A DNA stretch of 44,114 bases from an uncultured Eubacterium sp. (GCA_905234995.1 CAJOJV010000009.1:1-44114), one strand, 5' to 3'. Shown: positions 25,158 through 34,167, counted from the first letter of the stretch. Notes: generated by a model not told the origin, from the letters alone. A program made the numbers and translations.

Positions 25158-26009
25158 TCAGGTAAGCATTGCAAAGCCGTTGTAGTATTTGAAAATCGCC
25201 TTGCCGAGAATTTTGTCCTCGGCAACGTAATGATTCTGCCAGCTTCTTGAATCGTGGGAATGGTTGCGGTTGTCTCCCATGCAGAAATAGCAATTCTCGC
25301 GCACAACGTAATTGCCCTGCGAATCGGTCACGCAGTAGGTTTCAACGAAGCTTTCGGAGCCGATTACAACGCCCTTTGAGTTATATGCAACACCTTCGCT
25401 CACGGTGATGATTTCGCCCTTTTCCGGAATGTAGAACGGGCCCGAATCGCCAACGGGAACCTCCTCGGGATTGATGAAATCGGTTTCGGTTGCGGTAGAG
25501 TTTCCGTCCTTGTCCGTCACAAAAGCAACTCCGTTTTTAACCTCAATCGTTTCGCCCGGAAGTCCGATAACGCGCTTAACGAAAATCTGCTCCTCGTTAT
25601 CGGGGAAGTAGAAAAGAATAATGTCGTATCTTTCGGGGCTGCTCGTTTTGTAAGCAAGCCTGCTTGCAATAAGTCTGTCCTTTTCGTTTATTGTTGCAAT
25701 CATTGATCCCGTCGGCACAACGGCGTTTGCAAACACGAAGGTTTTAAGCAGCATTGCAATGATAACCGCCGCAATAATCGGCACGAAAAAGTCAATCGTT
25801 TCCTTTGCCTTGCTCGGCTTCTTTTTTTCATCGCCGTTCTTATTCTCTTCGTCCTCCGGCTTGCTTTCCGTTTTCTCAATGCGCTCAATCGTTTTGGTTG
25901 CGCTTTCGTCGGAAATGCCGGTGTTGAAATATTCCGCGCCGCAGTGTGGGCAGGAAATCCAGTCGCCCTTTTCAACGGCGCCGTCAAATCCGCATTTTCT
26001 GCAAATCAT
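25158..26009 (-). CDS. lepB: Signal peptidase I with an N-terminal zinc ribbon
   Basis: A 283-residue protein. Residues 1-25 hold CRKCG and CPHCG (C3, C6, C20, C23), a zinc-ribbon knuckle pair, followed by a charged Lys/Glu linker (about 35-70). A membrane helix spans about 74-96, and the S26 protease domain follows. The catalytic Ser102 is in VPTGSM and the general-base Lys145 in FVKRVIGLPGE; the conserved CFCMGDNRNHSHDSR motif is near the end. It cleaves signal peptides outside the membrane, and the ribbon would sit in the cytoplasm. A ribbon is not part of standard LepB. Its start overlaps the GH36 stop (TGATG), so translation is coupled. Confidence 0.93.
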   Translation of the reverse strand: MICRKCGFDGAVEKGDWISCPHCGAEYFNTGISDESATKTIERIEKTESKPEDEENKNGDEKKKPSKAKETIDFFVPIIAAVIIAMLLKTFVFANAVVPTGSMIATINEKDRLIASRLAYKTSSPERYDIILFYFPDNEEQIFVKRVIGLPGETIEVKNGVAFVTDKDGNSTATETDFINPEEVPVGDSGPFYIPEKGEIITVSEGVAYNSKGVVIGSESFVETYCVTDSQGNYVVRENCYFCMGDNRNHSHDSRSWQNHYVAEDKILGKAIFKYYNGFAMLT

Positions 26010-28342
26010 CAGTCATCAGCCTCTTTTCTCTTTTTTCTTGCCTGCTTCAGAATTTCCTTCAGCTCAAAGATGCGCACGATTTCGTTGTAAGGCGTTGCCC
26101 TGTCCGAAACGCAGAATGCGTTAGCTCTGCTCATAAGCTCGGTATCAAGCACGGGCTTTGCCTTCGGCGAGTAAGCCGAGCAGTCAAGGAAATTGTCAAT
26201 ATAAAGCTTAACCATCTTGTTCTTTTCACGAACGATGGTGATTTTGTGCGTGGTTGAGCGTATAATGCTTTCACTCTTAAGCTGCACTGCGCCCACTGCA
26301 ATGTTAAGAAAGCCCTTTTCAATTGCAACGCGGATGTCGTTGTTCTGGCAGATTACGCCGTCGTTGCCGTAGCTTTCAAAGCTTATGGTGAAATCGTTGC
26401 CGTTTTCAAGGCTCTCGTTAATATTTGCCTCTTTGCCAAACTGAATAATTCTTATTTCAAACGGCGCAAGGGTAATGTTAATCCTGTCGTTATAATTATA
26501 GGCTTCCTCGCTTGCCGCAGAGCCGCTGAGCACGTTGAAGCGGCGAACGCCACTCAGCGTTTCGGGGCAGCCCATAAGCTTGTTCAGCGTCAGGGTGAGT
26601 GGCGTGGATTCGTTTGACGGATTGCGAAGCGCAATAATTCCGTTTGATTCTTTATCCCACGCTGAGTATAAATAAATGTTGTTTTCATCGGGATTGCCAC
26701 CGATGAACATTGCGTTTTTCAGGATTTCATAATTTGCCTTCTGCCATTTAAGAGCTCTTGCAAGGCTGTCCCATTGCTCATCGCTCAGCCTGCCTCTTGA
26801 AATGCTCATTTCATTAAGCGCGGCGCCGTTGCAGGCGTGCCAGAAGGCAAGCTTTTCAAATTCATCGTTGCTCAGGCTCATCGGCATATTTCTGCCGTAA
26901 ATCAGTCCGCCGTTGAAAATTGCCCAAAGCGGAAGCTGAATAGCGCGCCTGAACAGGAAATTATAATAATCGTTGTCCCTTGCGGTGATGTATTCGTTAA
27001 GCTCCGTTATCTCGTCCTGAACGTTATCATCGTATTCACGCTTGAAATAAACCGCGTTAACGTATTGCAGCCAGAAGGGGGAGGGGTGAACGAAGTTAAC
27101 AAGATTGATAAACAGCTCCTTGCCCTGCTTCTGACTGGCTTTTCTAATCGCTTTTATAACCTTTATCCAGCGTTCCCAGAGCTCGGTGATTTCATACATC
27201 TGCTCCTCGCCGCCAACGGCGTGCCCATGCTCCTCGTTAAGGCAGGGCTTAAGCATAAAGCCGTCCAGCTTCCAGTATGAAATATCGTTTTCCTTCGTTG
27301 CTCTGATAAGCGCGTCCTGCATATTTTTAATATATGCTTCGGCTGCAACGCATATTTCTCCTGCCTCGGCGTTCTGATAGCCGAAGCCGCTTTTTTCAAT
27401 TCTCTTTGCAAACTTATCCGGGCAGATAAAGCCGCCTCTCGGGCTTATCCAGAGCCCGAAGCCGCTGCCGAGCGAACGCGCGGTAAAGCTTGCGTCAAGC
27501 AGTCCGTTCGGGAATTTCTTCTGATTAACCGCCCAATCGCCGCTTTTGTAATTGCTCCAGCCCTCGTCAATAGTATATGCGTCAATCGGCGGAACGCCGC
27601 GCATTGAAAGCTGCTTTTCAATTTTATAAATGGATTTCTGAATCGTGTTTGCGTCAACGGCAGTGCCCCTGTCGTGCCCGCTTGCATATTGCAGTCGGTA
27701 TTCGCAGGGCAGGGAAATGCTTTCAAGATATTCAAAAAAAGCGCTTTTCAGCTCAAAAAGGCTTGTGCCGCCCGCCGCGCCCATAACCGTGGTCGGGCAA
27801 AGAATTTTGCCCTCCGCGCTTTTGCCGATATAGTATTTGATTTCGCCTCTGCCGTGTGCAATTTCATTTTTTGTAGCAGGAAACAGACAGCCGAAAAACA
27901 GGCTGTCAATATAAAACGGCTGGCCGAGATTTGAATAAAAATCGCCCTCTGCCGCGCTGACGGAAAAGCTGCTCTGCGAATTAACGATGCCAACGTTTTC
28001 AAGCAAAACGTAATCAATCGGCTTCGGCTCGCTCTGAGTAATCGCAATCTGCTTTTCAATCGTGCTGCCGTCCTTTGCAATGCGGTAGTTGATTGTAATG
28101 GTGGTGTTCATTTCCTCGTTGAAGCGGAAATAAAGGCTGCCGTCCTTTTCAATTGCCTCTTTAACCGTCAGGTTTTTTGAGGTGAATTCATCGCCGTCGC
28201 AGAATTTAACCGCAAATTCGCAGCCGCTGCCGTCAGGAATAAATTTCATTCCCGATTCGGTATTTATTACCTGCGATGCATAAAGCATTCCCTCGTTAAC
28301 GTTAAACTCTCTTTTGAGCTTTTTGCTTTCAAGCTTAAACAT
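26009..28342 (-). CDS. GH36/GH27-clan alpha-galactosidase-like glycosidase, cytoplasmic
   Basis: A 777-residue protein with no signal peptide. An N-terminal beta-sandwich region (about 1-215) precedes a TIM-barrel with YTIDEGWSN (D259, W262) and the predicted nucleophile D360 in SYWKLDGF, both typical of the GH-D clan (GH27, GH36). A C-terminal beta region and a laminin-G/concanavalin-like domain (about 650-770) follow. Enzymes of this clan release alpha-linked galactose or N-acetylgalactosamine. The acid/base residue was not identified by eye, and the sequence departs from well-known GH36 signatures, so the substrate is open. RBS AAGAGGTAAGG. It sits 26 bases after the TSCPD gene and is coupled to lepB. 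Confidence 0.8.
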   Translation of the reverse strand: MFKLESKKLKREFNVNEGMLYASQVINTESGMKFIPDGSGCEFAVKFCDGDEFTSKNLTVKEAIEKDGSLYFRFNEEMNTTITINYRIAKDGSTIEKQIAITQSEPKPIDYVLLENVGIVNSQSSFSVSAAEGDFYSNLGQPFYIDSLFFGCLFPATKNEIAHGRGEIKYYIGKSAEGKILCPTTVMGAAGGTSLFELKSAFFEYLESISLPCEYRLQYASGHDRGTAVDANTIQKSIYKIEKQLSMRGVPPIDAYTIDEGWSNYKSGDWAVNQKKFPNGLLDASFTARSLGSGFGLWISPRGGFICPDKFAKRIEKSGFGYQNAEAGEICVAAEAYIKNMQDALIRATKENDISYWKLDGFMLKPCLNEEHGHAVGGEEQMYEITELWERWIKVIKAIRKASQKQGKELFINLVNFVHPSPFWLQYVNAVYFKREYDDNVQDEITELNEYITARDNDYYNFLFRRAIQLPLWAIFNGGLIYGRNMPMSLSNDEFEKLAFWHACNGAALNEMSISRGRLSDEQWDSLARALKWQKANYEILKNAMFIGGNPDENNIYLYSAWDKESNGIIALRNPSNESTPLTLTLNKLMGCPETLSGVRRFNVLSGSAASEEAYNYNDRINITLAPFEIRIIQFGKEANINESLENGNDFTISFESYGNDGVICQNNDIRVAIEKGFLNIAVGAVQLKSESIIRSTTHKITIVREKNKMVKLYIDNFLDCSAYSPKAKPVLDTELMSRANAFCVSDRATPYNEIVRIFELKEILKQARKKRKEADD

Positions 28343-28368
28343 ATTCCTTACCTCTTAACGTGCGTCGG

Positions 28369-28626
28369 TTAAAAGCTTTGCTTGTATTCGCGCAGCGCCC
28401 TTGCAAGCTGGTCGGGGCAGGAGGTGCCTCTGAAATTGCAGTCAATTCCCGAAAGCGTGTCAATAACCTCGTCAATTTTCTTGCCCTTAACGAGCGCGCT
28501 GATTCCCTTCAGATTGCCGTTGCAGCCGCCGATGAATTCAACGCTCTGAATGGTTTCGCCGTCGTCTGCAATCTCAAAATTAATCTGCCTTGAGCAGGTT
28601 CCTCTGGTTTTATAAGAATAAGTCAT
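28369..28626 (-). CDS. TSCPD domain protein (TIGR03905 type)
   Basis: An 85-residue protein with the sequence features of the TSCPD family: GTCSRQINFEI near the start, FIGGCNGNLKGISALVKG in the middle, IDCNFRGTSCPDQLARAL near the end (the TSCPD motif itself). The Cys residues suggest metal binding. The domain also occurs at the C-terminus of some ribonucleotide reductases; the free-standing form has no established function. It is the first gene of the three-gene minus-strand operon with the glycosidase and signal peptidase. The ribosome-binding site is weak (GGATGA). Confidence 0.9.
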   Translation of the reverse strand: MTYSYKTRGTCSRQINFEIADDGETIQSVEFIGGCNGNLKGISALVKGKKIDEVIDTLSGIDCNFRGTSCPDQLARALREYKQSF

Positions 28627-28757
28627 ATTTTTTCATCCAATCCGAGCAGTCCGCAAACTGCTCCATTTTAGTATTAAATATTATAATGCAAATTGATATT
28701 TTTTTCAACAATATTTTATTTTAAATATTTTTAAAATTGTAAATTATATCTATTGCA

Positions 28758-28787
28758 TTGACAAATTTGCTGTGATATTATTAAAAT
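28758..28787 (+). promoter_or_regulatory. Promoter of the inositol genes
   Basis: TTGACA (28758-28763), 18-bp spacer, TAAAAT (28782-28787), about 58 bases before the iolG start. Confidence 0.65.
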
Positions 28788-28844
28788 GTAAAAATCTGTG
28801 CAATGCTCATTTGCACGAAATTAACTAAAAAAGAGGTATGCATT

Positions 28845-29858
28845 ATGGAAAAATTAAAGGTTGGTATTATCGGTGCGGGCAGAATCGGCCAGGTTCATGC
28901 AAAATCAATCACATATCATATTCCTCAGGCGGAAATTGTTGCCGTTTCCGATATTTACGTGGACGGCGCAAAGAAGCTTGCCGAGGAGCTTGGTATCCCG
29001 AATTATTATCAGGATTATCATGAGATTTTAAATAACCCGGAAATTCAGGCAGTTCTTGTTTGCTCTTCAACGGATACTCATGCGGATATCGCTTGCGAGG
29101 CTGCAGAGGCAGGCAAGCACATTTTCTGCGAGAAGCCCGTTGATTTAACCGTTGCAAAAATCAAGAAGGTTATTGAAGCCGTTGATAAGGCAGGCGTTAA
29201 GCTTCAGATTGGTTTTAACAGACGTTATGACCATAACTTTGCAGAGATTAAGAGGCTTGCCAACGAGGGCAAAATCGGCAATCTTCAGACTATTAAGATT
29301 ACCTCACGTGACCCTGAGCCTCCCAAGCCGGAATACGTTGCAGTTTCAGGCGGTATCTTCCTTGATATGACAGTGCATGATTTCGATATGGCGCGCTTCA
29401 TCGGCGGCGAGGTTGAAGAGGTTTATGCTAACGCAACCGTTATGGTTGACCCGAGAATCGGCGAAGCAGGCGACGTTGATACGGCGCTCGTTGCCCTTAA
29501 ATTCAAGAGCGGTGCAATCGGCGTTATTGATAACTGCCGCCGTGCTGCTTACGGTTATGACCAGCGCCTTGAAGTATTCGGCTCAAACGGTCAGGCTTCC
29601 GCTGCTAACGATACTCCCACCAACGTTGCATTCATCAACGAGGATGGCAATATGACGGATAAGCCGCTCTATTTCTTCCTTGAAAGATATATGCAGTCCT
29701 TCACCGATGAAATGACTCAGTTCATCGATTGCGTACTTAATGATAAACCGACTCAGACAACAGTTTATGACGGTCTTGAGGCTCTCCGTCTCGGCCTTGC
29801 AGCTAAGAAATCAGTTGCAGAGCACAGACCCGTTAAGCTTTCAGAAATCGAGGGCTAG
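28845..29858 (+). CDS. iolG: Inositol 2-dehydrogenase (Gfo/Idh/MocA family)
   Basis: A 337-residue NAD-dependent dehydrogenase. The Rossmann motif GIIGAGRIGQVHAKS is at the N-terminus, EKPVDLT carries the conserved Lys, and GGIFLDMTVHDFDMARFIGG matches the active-site D...H motif of IolG. It oxidises myo-inositol to scyllo-inosose; scyllo- or chiro-inositol specificity is possible. The start at 28845 follows AAAGAGG and begins directly at the Rossmann strand, so it is preferred to an upstream ATG at 28803. With iolD and iolE downstream it forms the oxidation, dehydration and hydrolysis steps of inositol breakdown. The stop codon lies in a small hairpin. Confidence 0.93.
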   Translation: MEKLKVGIIGAGRIGQVHAKSITYHIPQAEIVAVSDIYVDGAKKLAEELGIPNYYQDYHEILNNPEIQAVLVCSSTDTHADIACEAAEAGKHIFCEKPVDLTVAKIKKVIEAVDKAGVKLQIGFNRRYDHNFAEIKRLANEGKIGNLQTIKITSRDPEPPKPEYVAVSGGIFLDMTVHDFDMARFIGGEVEEVYANATVMVDPRIGEAGDVDTALVALKFKSGAIGVIDNCRRAAYGYDQRLEVFGSNGQASAANDTPTNVAFINEDGNMTDKPLYFFLERYMQSFTDEMTQFIDCVLNDKPTQTTVYDGLEALRLGLAAKKSVAEHRPVKLSEIEG

Positions 29859-29977
29859 TGTGAGGATTCACACTAACCGCTGATTATAGTGCCTGCTCAG
29901 TTTGCCGCTGCGCGGCAACGAGCAATGGCTGAATTCCCATTATACGCCTTGTCTGCCCTACAAGGGAAAGTATAATG
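29856..29977. repeat. Structured spacer between iolG and iolD
   Basis: The 170-bp gap holds two inverted repeats: TAGTGTGA/TCACACTA (29856-29875, overlapping the iolG stop) and an imperfect larger one (29938-29977) with arms CATTATAC-GCCTTGT and ACAAGG-GTATAATG. Neither has a T run, so they look like mRNA-stability or repeat elements rather than terminators. Confidence 0.6.
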
Positions 29978-30028
29978 TGTGAATAATAATGAACTATACG
30001 TGGGCAGAAAGGCTATGGGAATTAATAT

Positions 30029-31882
30029 ATGAAAAGAGAAAGATTAACAATGGCTCAGGCGCTCGTTAAGTTTCTTGATAATCAGTATATCGAGTGCGAC
30101 GGCGTTGAAACCAAATTCGTTTCAGGTATTTTCGGCATTTTCGGCCACGGCTGCGTAGTCGGAGTGGGTCAGGCTCTGGAGCAGGGCGGGCATAATCTTA
30201 AGTTCTATCAGGGCAAGAATGAGCAGAATATGGCGCTTGCCGCTGTTGCTTATGCAAAGCAGATGGATAGAAAAGCTATCATCCCCTGCGTTTCCTCAAT
30301 CGGTCCAGGTGCAACCAATATGGTAACCGCCTGCGGCTGTGCAACCGCAAACAGAATTCCGCTTCTTGTTCTTCCGGGTGATACCTTTGCCTGCCGTCAG
30401 CCTGACCCTGTGCTTCAGCAGGCAGAGTTCTTTGATAACTACGGCAGAACGGTAACGGATGCTTTCAAGGGCGTGTGCCATTATTTTGACAGAATTCTTC
30501 GCCCCGAGCAGCTTATGACAGCTTGCCTTAACGCAATGCGTGTTTTAACCGACCCTGCAGACACAGGTGCGGTTTGCCTTGCAATGCCTCAGGATGTTGA
30601 GGGCGAGGCTTATGATTATCCCGAGCACTTCCTTCAAAAGCGCGTTTGGCACCTTGACAGGCGCCCGATTTCCGCTTCTCAGCTTGAAAGAGCAGCAGCG
30701 CTTATAAAAGAAGCAAAGAAGCCGATTATCGTTTGCGGCGGCGGCGTTCGTTACAGCGGCGCTGAAAAGGAATTGCTCCAATTTGCAGAAAAGTATAATA
30801 TCCCTGTCAGCGAAACTCAGGCAGGCAAGGGCATTATTGATTGGAAGCATCCGCTCAATCTCGGCGGTATCGGCGTAACAGGCGGCAAGGCTGCCAACGT
30901 TATCGGCAGGGATGCAGACCTTGTTATCGGCGTGGGCACGCGTTTTTCGGATTTCACCACCTCCTCAAAGTGGCTGTTCAATGAAAACCGCAAGGTGCTT
31001 GGCATTAACATCTGCCCGTTTGACGCTTATAAGATGGACGCAGAGGCAGTTATTGCTGACGCTAAGGAGGCAATCACCGCTCTCACTGCCGCGCTTGACG
31101 GATATAAGACTGCTTACACAACGGAGATTGCAGACGCTAAAGCAGAATGGGATGCAATCGTTGACGAGTATTATTCAACGGAGCTTGAGGGCGGCTTGAA
31201 CCAGACTCTTGCACTCGGCATCATCAATGATTTTATGGCTGATGAGGATATCGCTCTCGGCTCGGCAGGCTCACTCCCGGGCGATATGCAGCGGCTTTTC
31301 CGTCCTAAGAACAGGGGCACCTATCATATGGAATACGGTTATTCCAATATGGGCTATGAGGTTAACGGCGCTCTCGGCGCAAAGCTTGCTCAGCCAGATG
31401 TTGATGTTTACACCTTCTGCGGCGACGGCTCCTTCCTTATGGGCCACAGCGAGCTTTATACCTCCGTTCAGGAGGATTTAAAGATCAATGTTTGCCTCTT
31501 TGATAATATGGGCTGGGGCTGCATTGAAAACCTGCAGAATAATCAGGGCACAGACACCTTTGGCACGGTATTCCGCGCAAGAAATCCTGAAACGGGAATG
31601 CTTGACGGCGCTGAAATTGCAATTGATTTTGCAAAGATTGCCGAGGGCTACGGCGCAAAGGGCTACACCTGCCGCACCTCAGATGAGCTTCGCGCAGCGC
31701 TTGAGGATGCAAAGAAGCAAAAGGTTTCCTGCCTGTTTGACATCAAGGTGCTGCCAAAGACTATGACACCCGGCTTTGAAAGCTGGTGGAGAGTCGGCGT
31801 TGCAGAGGTTTCGAAGAGCGAAACCGTTGCTAAGGCTTATGCCGAAATGCAGGAAAATATTGCAAAAACATTTGACTATTAA
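30029..31882 (+). CDS. iolD: 3D-(3,5/4)-trihydroxycyclohexane-1,2-dione acylhydrolase (ThDP-dependent)
   Basis: A 617-residue thiamine-diphosphate enzyme of normal IolD length. N-terminal domain has GIFGIFGHGCVVGVGQAL and the catalytic-glutamate region of the acetolactate-synthase superfamily; the C-terminal ThDP-binding motif is GDGSFLMGHSELYTS followed by NVCLFDNMGWGCIENLQN. It opens the ring of the diketone made by IolE to give 5-deoxy-glucuronate. The operon order here is iolG, iolD, iolE although the reaction order is G, E, D. The RBS is modest (GGGAATT). Confidence 0.95.
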   Translation: MKRERLTMAQALVKFLDNQYIECDGVETKFVSGIFGIFGHGCVVGVGQALEQGGHNLKFYQGKNEQNMALAAVAYAKQMDRKAIIPCVSSIGPGATNMVTACGCATANRIPLLVLPGDTFACRQPDPVLQQAEFFDNYGRTVTDAFKGVCHYFDRILRPEQLMTACLNAMRVLTDPADTGAVCLAMPQDVEGEAYDYPEHFLQKRVWHLDRRPISASQLERAAALIKEAKKPIIVCGGGVRYSGAEKELLQFAEKYNIPVSETQAGKGIIDWKHPLNLGGIGVTGGKAANVIGRDADLVIGVGTRFSDFTTSSKWLFNENRKVLGINICPFDAYKMDAEAVIADAKEAITALTAALDGYKTAYTTEIADAKAEWDAIVDEYYSTELEGGLNQTLALGIINDFMADEDIALGSAGSLPGDMQRLFRPKNRGTYHMEYGYSNMGYEVNGALGAKLAQPDVDVYTFCGDGSFLMGHSELYTSVQEDLKINVCLFDNMGWGCIENLQNNQGTDTFGTVFRARNPETGMLDGAEIAIDFAKIAEGYGAKGYTCRTSDELRAALEDAKKQKVSCLFDIKVLPKTMTPGFESWWRVGVAEVSKSETVAKAYAEMQENIAKTFDY

Positions 31883-32007
31883 AAAATCTTGCCTTTTTCC
31901 GTTATGCTGCGTTATGCCCAAAATTCCGCTCGGTCACATACACAAAGTATGCTCCCTTCAACGAAATTTTGTGCAAGCCTTGCCTAACGAAAAAATTCAT
32001 AGATTTT
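31883..32007. repeat. Imperfect 125-bp palindromic element (MITE/REP-like)
   Basis: The left arm (from AAAATC at 31883) and the right arm (ending GATTTT at 32007) pair imperfectly along their whole length, with matched blocks TTTTCCGTTA, CAAAATT and CATACTTTG near the centre. It is non-coding and lies between iolD and iolE. Its length and symmetry suggest a non-autonomous dispersed element. Confidence 0.6.
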
Positions 32008-32019
32008 GCTAAAACACTT

Positions 32020-32054
32020 TTTTGTAGGGGCTGGCGTCCTCGACCGCCCGTAAT
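32020..32054. repeat. GTAGGGG...GACNNCCCG repeat, copy 1
   Basis: TTTTTGTAGGGGCTGGCGTC followed by CTCGACCGCCCG. It matches the pattern at 33043-33076 (TTTTGTAGGGGACGTCGCCC then TCGGCGTCCCG) and belongs to a short GC-rich interspersed family. Confidence 0.6.
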
Positions 32055-32083
32055 CTAATTCTAACTGAAAGGTAATTCTAATT

Positions 32084-32983
32084 ATGCTTAATCCCGATAA
32101 AGTAAAGCTTGCCATCGCTCCGATTGGCTGGACGAATGATGATATGCCCGATCTCGGCGCAGAAAACAGCTTTGAGCAGTGCATCAGCGAAATGGCTCTT
32201 GCAGGCTTCAAGGGCTCGGAAATCGGCAATAAGTATCCGAGCGACCCCGCCGTTTTAAAGAAGTATCTTGATATCAGAGGTCTTCAGATTTGCAACGCCT
32301 GGTTCTCATCCTATTTAACCTCAAAGCCTTATGAGGAAACGATTGAGGCTTTCAAGGCTCATTGCGATAAGCTCTATGCGCTCGGCGCAAAAGTTATCGG
32401 CGCTTCCGAGCAGGGCAATTCCATTCAGGGTGATTTAACAAAATCAATCCTTGATGAAAAGCCTTATTACACCGATGAGGAATGGGCAATCGTTGCAAAG
32501 GGCTTCAATGAAATGGGCGCTTATGCAAAGTCAAAGGGTATGTATTTCACCGTGCATCATCATATGGGCACGGGCGTGCAGACCGTTGAGGAAATTGATA
32601 AGCTTATGGAGATTACAGACCCTGAGCTTGTATATCTTCTCTTCGATTCAGGCCATCTCACCTTTGCAGGCATTGACCCCGTTCCGGTTCTCAAGAAATA
32701 CGTTAACCGCATTAAGCACGTTCATCTTAAGGACGTTCGCCTTGACGTTTATAACAATCAGGTTGTTCCGAATCATATGAGCTTCCTTGATGCAGTTCGC
32801 GCAGGCGTGTTCACCGTTCCGGGTGACGGCGACGTTGATTTCCAGCCGATTTTTGATATTCTTGCAGAAAACGATTATGAGGGCTGGGTTGTTGTTGAGG
32901 CAGAGCAGGATCCTGCCAAGGCTAATCCGTTCGAATATGCAGTTAAGGCAAGAAAGTATATCCGCGAAAAAGCAGGTTTATAA
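32084..32983 (+). CDS. iolE: Myo-inosose-2 dehydratase
   Basis: A 299-residue TIM-barrel protein of the xylose-isomerase-like/AP-endonuclease-2 fold and normal IolE length. Features: the N-terminal [35 protein letters not shown], the metal-binding histidines in [28 protein letters not shown] and [10 protein letters not shown], with VVVEAEQDP near the end. It removes water from scyllo-inosose to give the trihydroxycyclohexanedione used by IolD, normally with Co2+ or Mn2+. It is separated from iolD by 201 bp of repeats, so co-transcription is likely but not certain. RBS TGAAAGG. Confidence 0.95.
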   Translation: MLNPDKVKLAIAPIGWTNDDMPDLGAENSFEQCISEMALAGFKGSEIGNKYPSDPAVLKKYLDIRGLQICNAWFSSYLTSKPYEETIEAFKAHCDKLYALGAKVIGASEQGNSIQGDLTKSILDEKPYYTDEEWAIVAKGFNEMGAYAKSKGMYFTVHHHMGTGVQTVEEIDKLMEITDPELVYLLFDSGHLTFAGIDPVPVLKKYVNRIKHVHLKDVRLDVYNNQVVPNHMSFLDAVRAGVFTVPGDGDVDFQPIFDILAENDYEGWVVVEAEQDPAKANPFEYAVKARKYIREKAGL

Positions 32984-33042
32984 AAGACTTCCGAAAAAGG
33001 GCATAAACGCGCAAAATTATTGATAATATTTTTTAGAATAGT

Positions 33043-33076
33043 TTTGTAGGGGACGTCGCCCTCGGCGTCCCGCGTG
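33043..33076. repeat. GTAGGGG...GACGTCCCG repeat, copy 2
   Basis: TTTTGTAGGGGACGTCGCCC then TCGGCGTCCCG, with GGGACG/CGTCCC arms. It is in the 333-bp gap between iolE and the ABC transporter genes. The rest of that gap holds the terminator at 33102 and the promoter at 33244; the short minus-strand reading frames there look non-coding. Confidence 0.6.
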
Positions 33077-33101
33077 CGAAGCACCTTTTGAAATATCAAT
33101 A

Positions 33102-33136
33102 AAAAATCCCGAGAGCATCGAACTCTCGGGATTTTT
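33102..33136 (+). terminator. Terminator after iolE
   Basis: A perfect 14-bp stem (33102-33115 and 33123-33136), loop CATCGAA, ending in five T. Confidence 0.85.
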
Positions 33137-33243
33137 GCGCTTTCCGGCTTTTGCTCGGGGGCGGTACCTTTGTACAGCACCCGCTCGCAAAATACGAAAT
33201 TCTGCCTCTTTTTCAAAAGTCTTGCTAATAATCATTTTAGCCC

Positions 33244-33272
33244 TTGACTTTAGCGTGCTAATACGATAAAAT
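33244..33272 (+). promoter_or_regulatory. Promoter of the ABC transporter genes
   Basis: TTGACT (33244-33249), 17-bp spacer, TAAAAT (33267-33272), about 45 bases before the start of the binding protein. Confidence 0.75.
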
Positions 33273-33316
33273 AAATCCGCATTAATAAATGTATATTATT
33301 TTTAAGGAGAATCATA

Positions 33317-34120
33317 ATGAAGAATTTAAAGAAAATCATTGCAGTGCTTCTTGCAGTACTTATGATCGGCGCAGCATTTGCAGCTTGCTCTGCAAAAACA
33401 GGCACCGATGAACCCGCTGAAAGCGATCTTGCTTATATTCAGAACAAGGGCACTCTCGTAATCGGTATCACTGAGTATGAGCCGATGAACTACAAGGATG
33501 AAAACGGCGAGTGGACGGGCTTTGACACAGAGTTCGCAGTTGTTGTTTGCAACAGACTCGGCTTAACTCCTCAGTTCCAGGAGGTTGACTGGGATAATAA
33601 GCACCTTGAGCTTAATGCTAAGAGCGTTGACTGCATCTGGAACGGTATGACCCTTACTCCCGAGGTTCTTGCCGCTATGGATTGCACTGATCCTTATGCA
33701 ATGAATGCCCAGGTTGTTGTTATGGCTGCTGATAAGGCTGCCGATTATTCAACAGTTGAAAGCCTTGCTGATTTAACCTTTGCCGTTGAGTCAGGCTCAG
33801 CAGGCGAAGAGGTTCTCACAGAGGCAGGCTATGGCGATAATGCAACTGCAGTTGCTGCTCAGTCAGATGCACTTATGGAAGTTGCAAGCGGCTCTGTTGA
33901 TGCTTGCGTAATTGATATCACAATGGCTAACGCTATGACGGGCGAGGGCACAAGCTATGCTGACCTCGGTATTGCCGTTGAGCTTAATTCAGAGCAGTAC
34001 GGTATCGGCTTCCGTCAGGGCAGCGATATGGTTGCTGAGGTTAACGCAATCATTGCAGACCTTAAGGCGGACGGCACTCTTCAGGCTCTTGCTGATAAAT
34101 ACGGCATCACACTTGCATAA
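33317..34120 (+). CDS. Polar amino-acid ABC transporter substrate-binding lipoprotein
   Basis: A 267-residue family-3 solute-binding protein. Signal peptide 1-23 with a lipobox-like AFAAC places the acylated Cys at 24. The mature domain has GTLVIGITEYEPMNY, GFDTEFAVVVCNRLGL and WNGMTLTPE, where the amino-acid-binding loops lie, and the IGFRQGSDMVAEVNAII stretch near the end. It captures an amino acid outside the membrane for the permease and ATPase encoded downstream. Substrate (glutamine, cystine, arginine or other) cannot be told from sequence alone. RBS AAGGAGAAT. A hairpin right after the stop may keep this gene's transcript level above that of the permease. Confidence 0.93.
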   Translation: MKNLKKIIAVLLAVLMIGAAFAACSAKTGTDEPAESDLAYIQNKGTLVIGITEYEPMNYKDENGEWTGFDTEFAVVVCNRLGLTPQFQEVDWDNKHLELNAKSVDCIWNGMTLTPEVLAAMDCTDPYAMNAQVVVMAADKAADYSTVESLADLTFAVESGSAGEEVLTEAGYGDNATAVAAQSDALMEVASGSVDACVIDITMANAMTGEGTSYADLGIAVELNSEQYGIGFRQGSDMVAEVNAIIADLKADGTLQALADKYGITLA

Positions 34121-34144
34121 TTAATCTAAGGTTGATTAAACTTG

Positions 34145-34167
34145 GGGGCGACCTTTTCGGTCGCCCC
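34145..34167 (+). terminator. Hairpin between binding protein and permease (possible partial terminator)
   Basis: A perfect 9-bp GC-rich stem (34145-34153 and 34159-34167), loop TTTTC. The T tract after it is weak (TCTAT), suiting partial termination or 3'-end protection. Confidence 0.65.

Noticed and set aside
28845..32983. A complete inositol catabolic operon
   Set aside because: Only the G, D and E steps are present; no iolB, iolC, iolJ or iolA homologue is in the window.
32875..33235. Two minus-strand frames in the iolE-ABC gap
   Set aside because: They translate repeats and the terminator hairpin; no Shine-Dalgarno and no protein-like composition.
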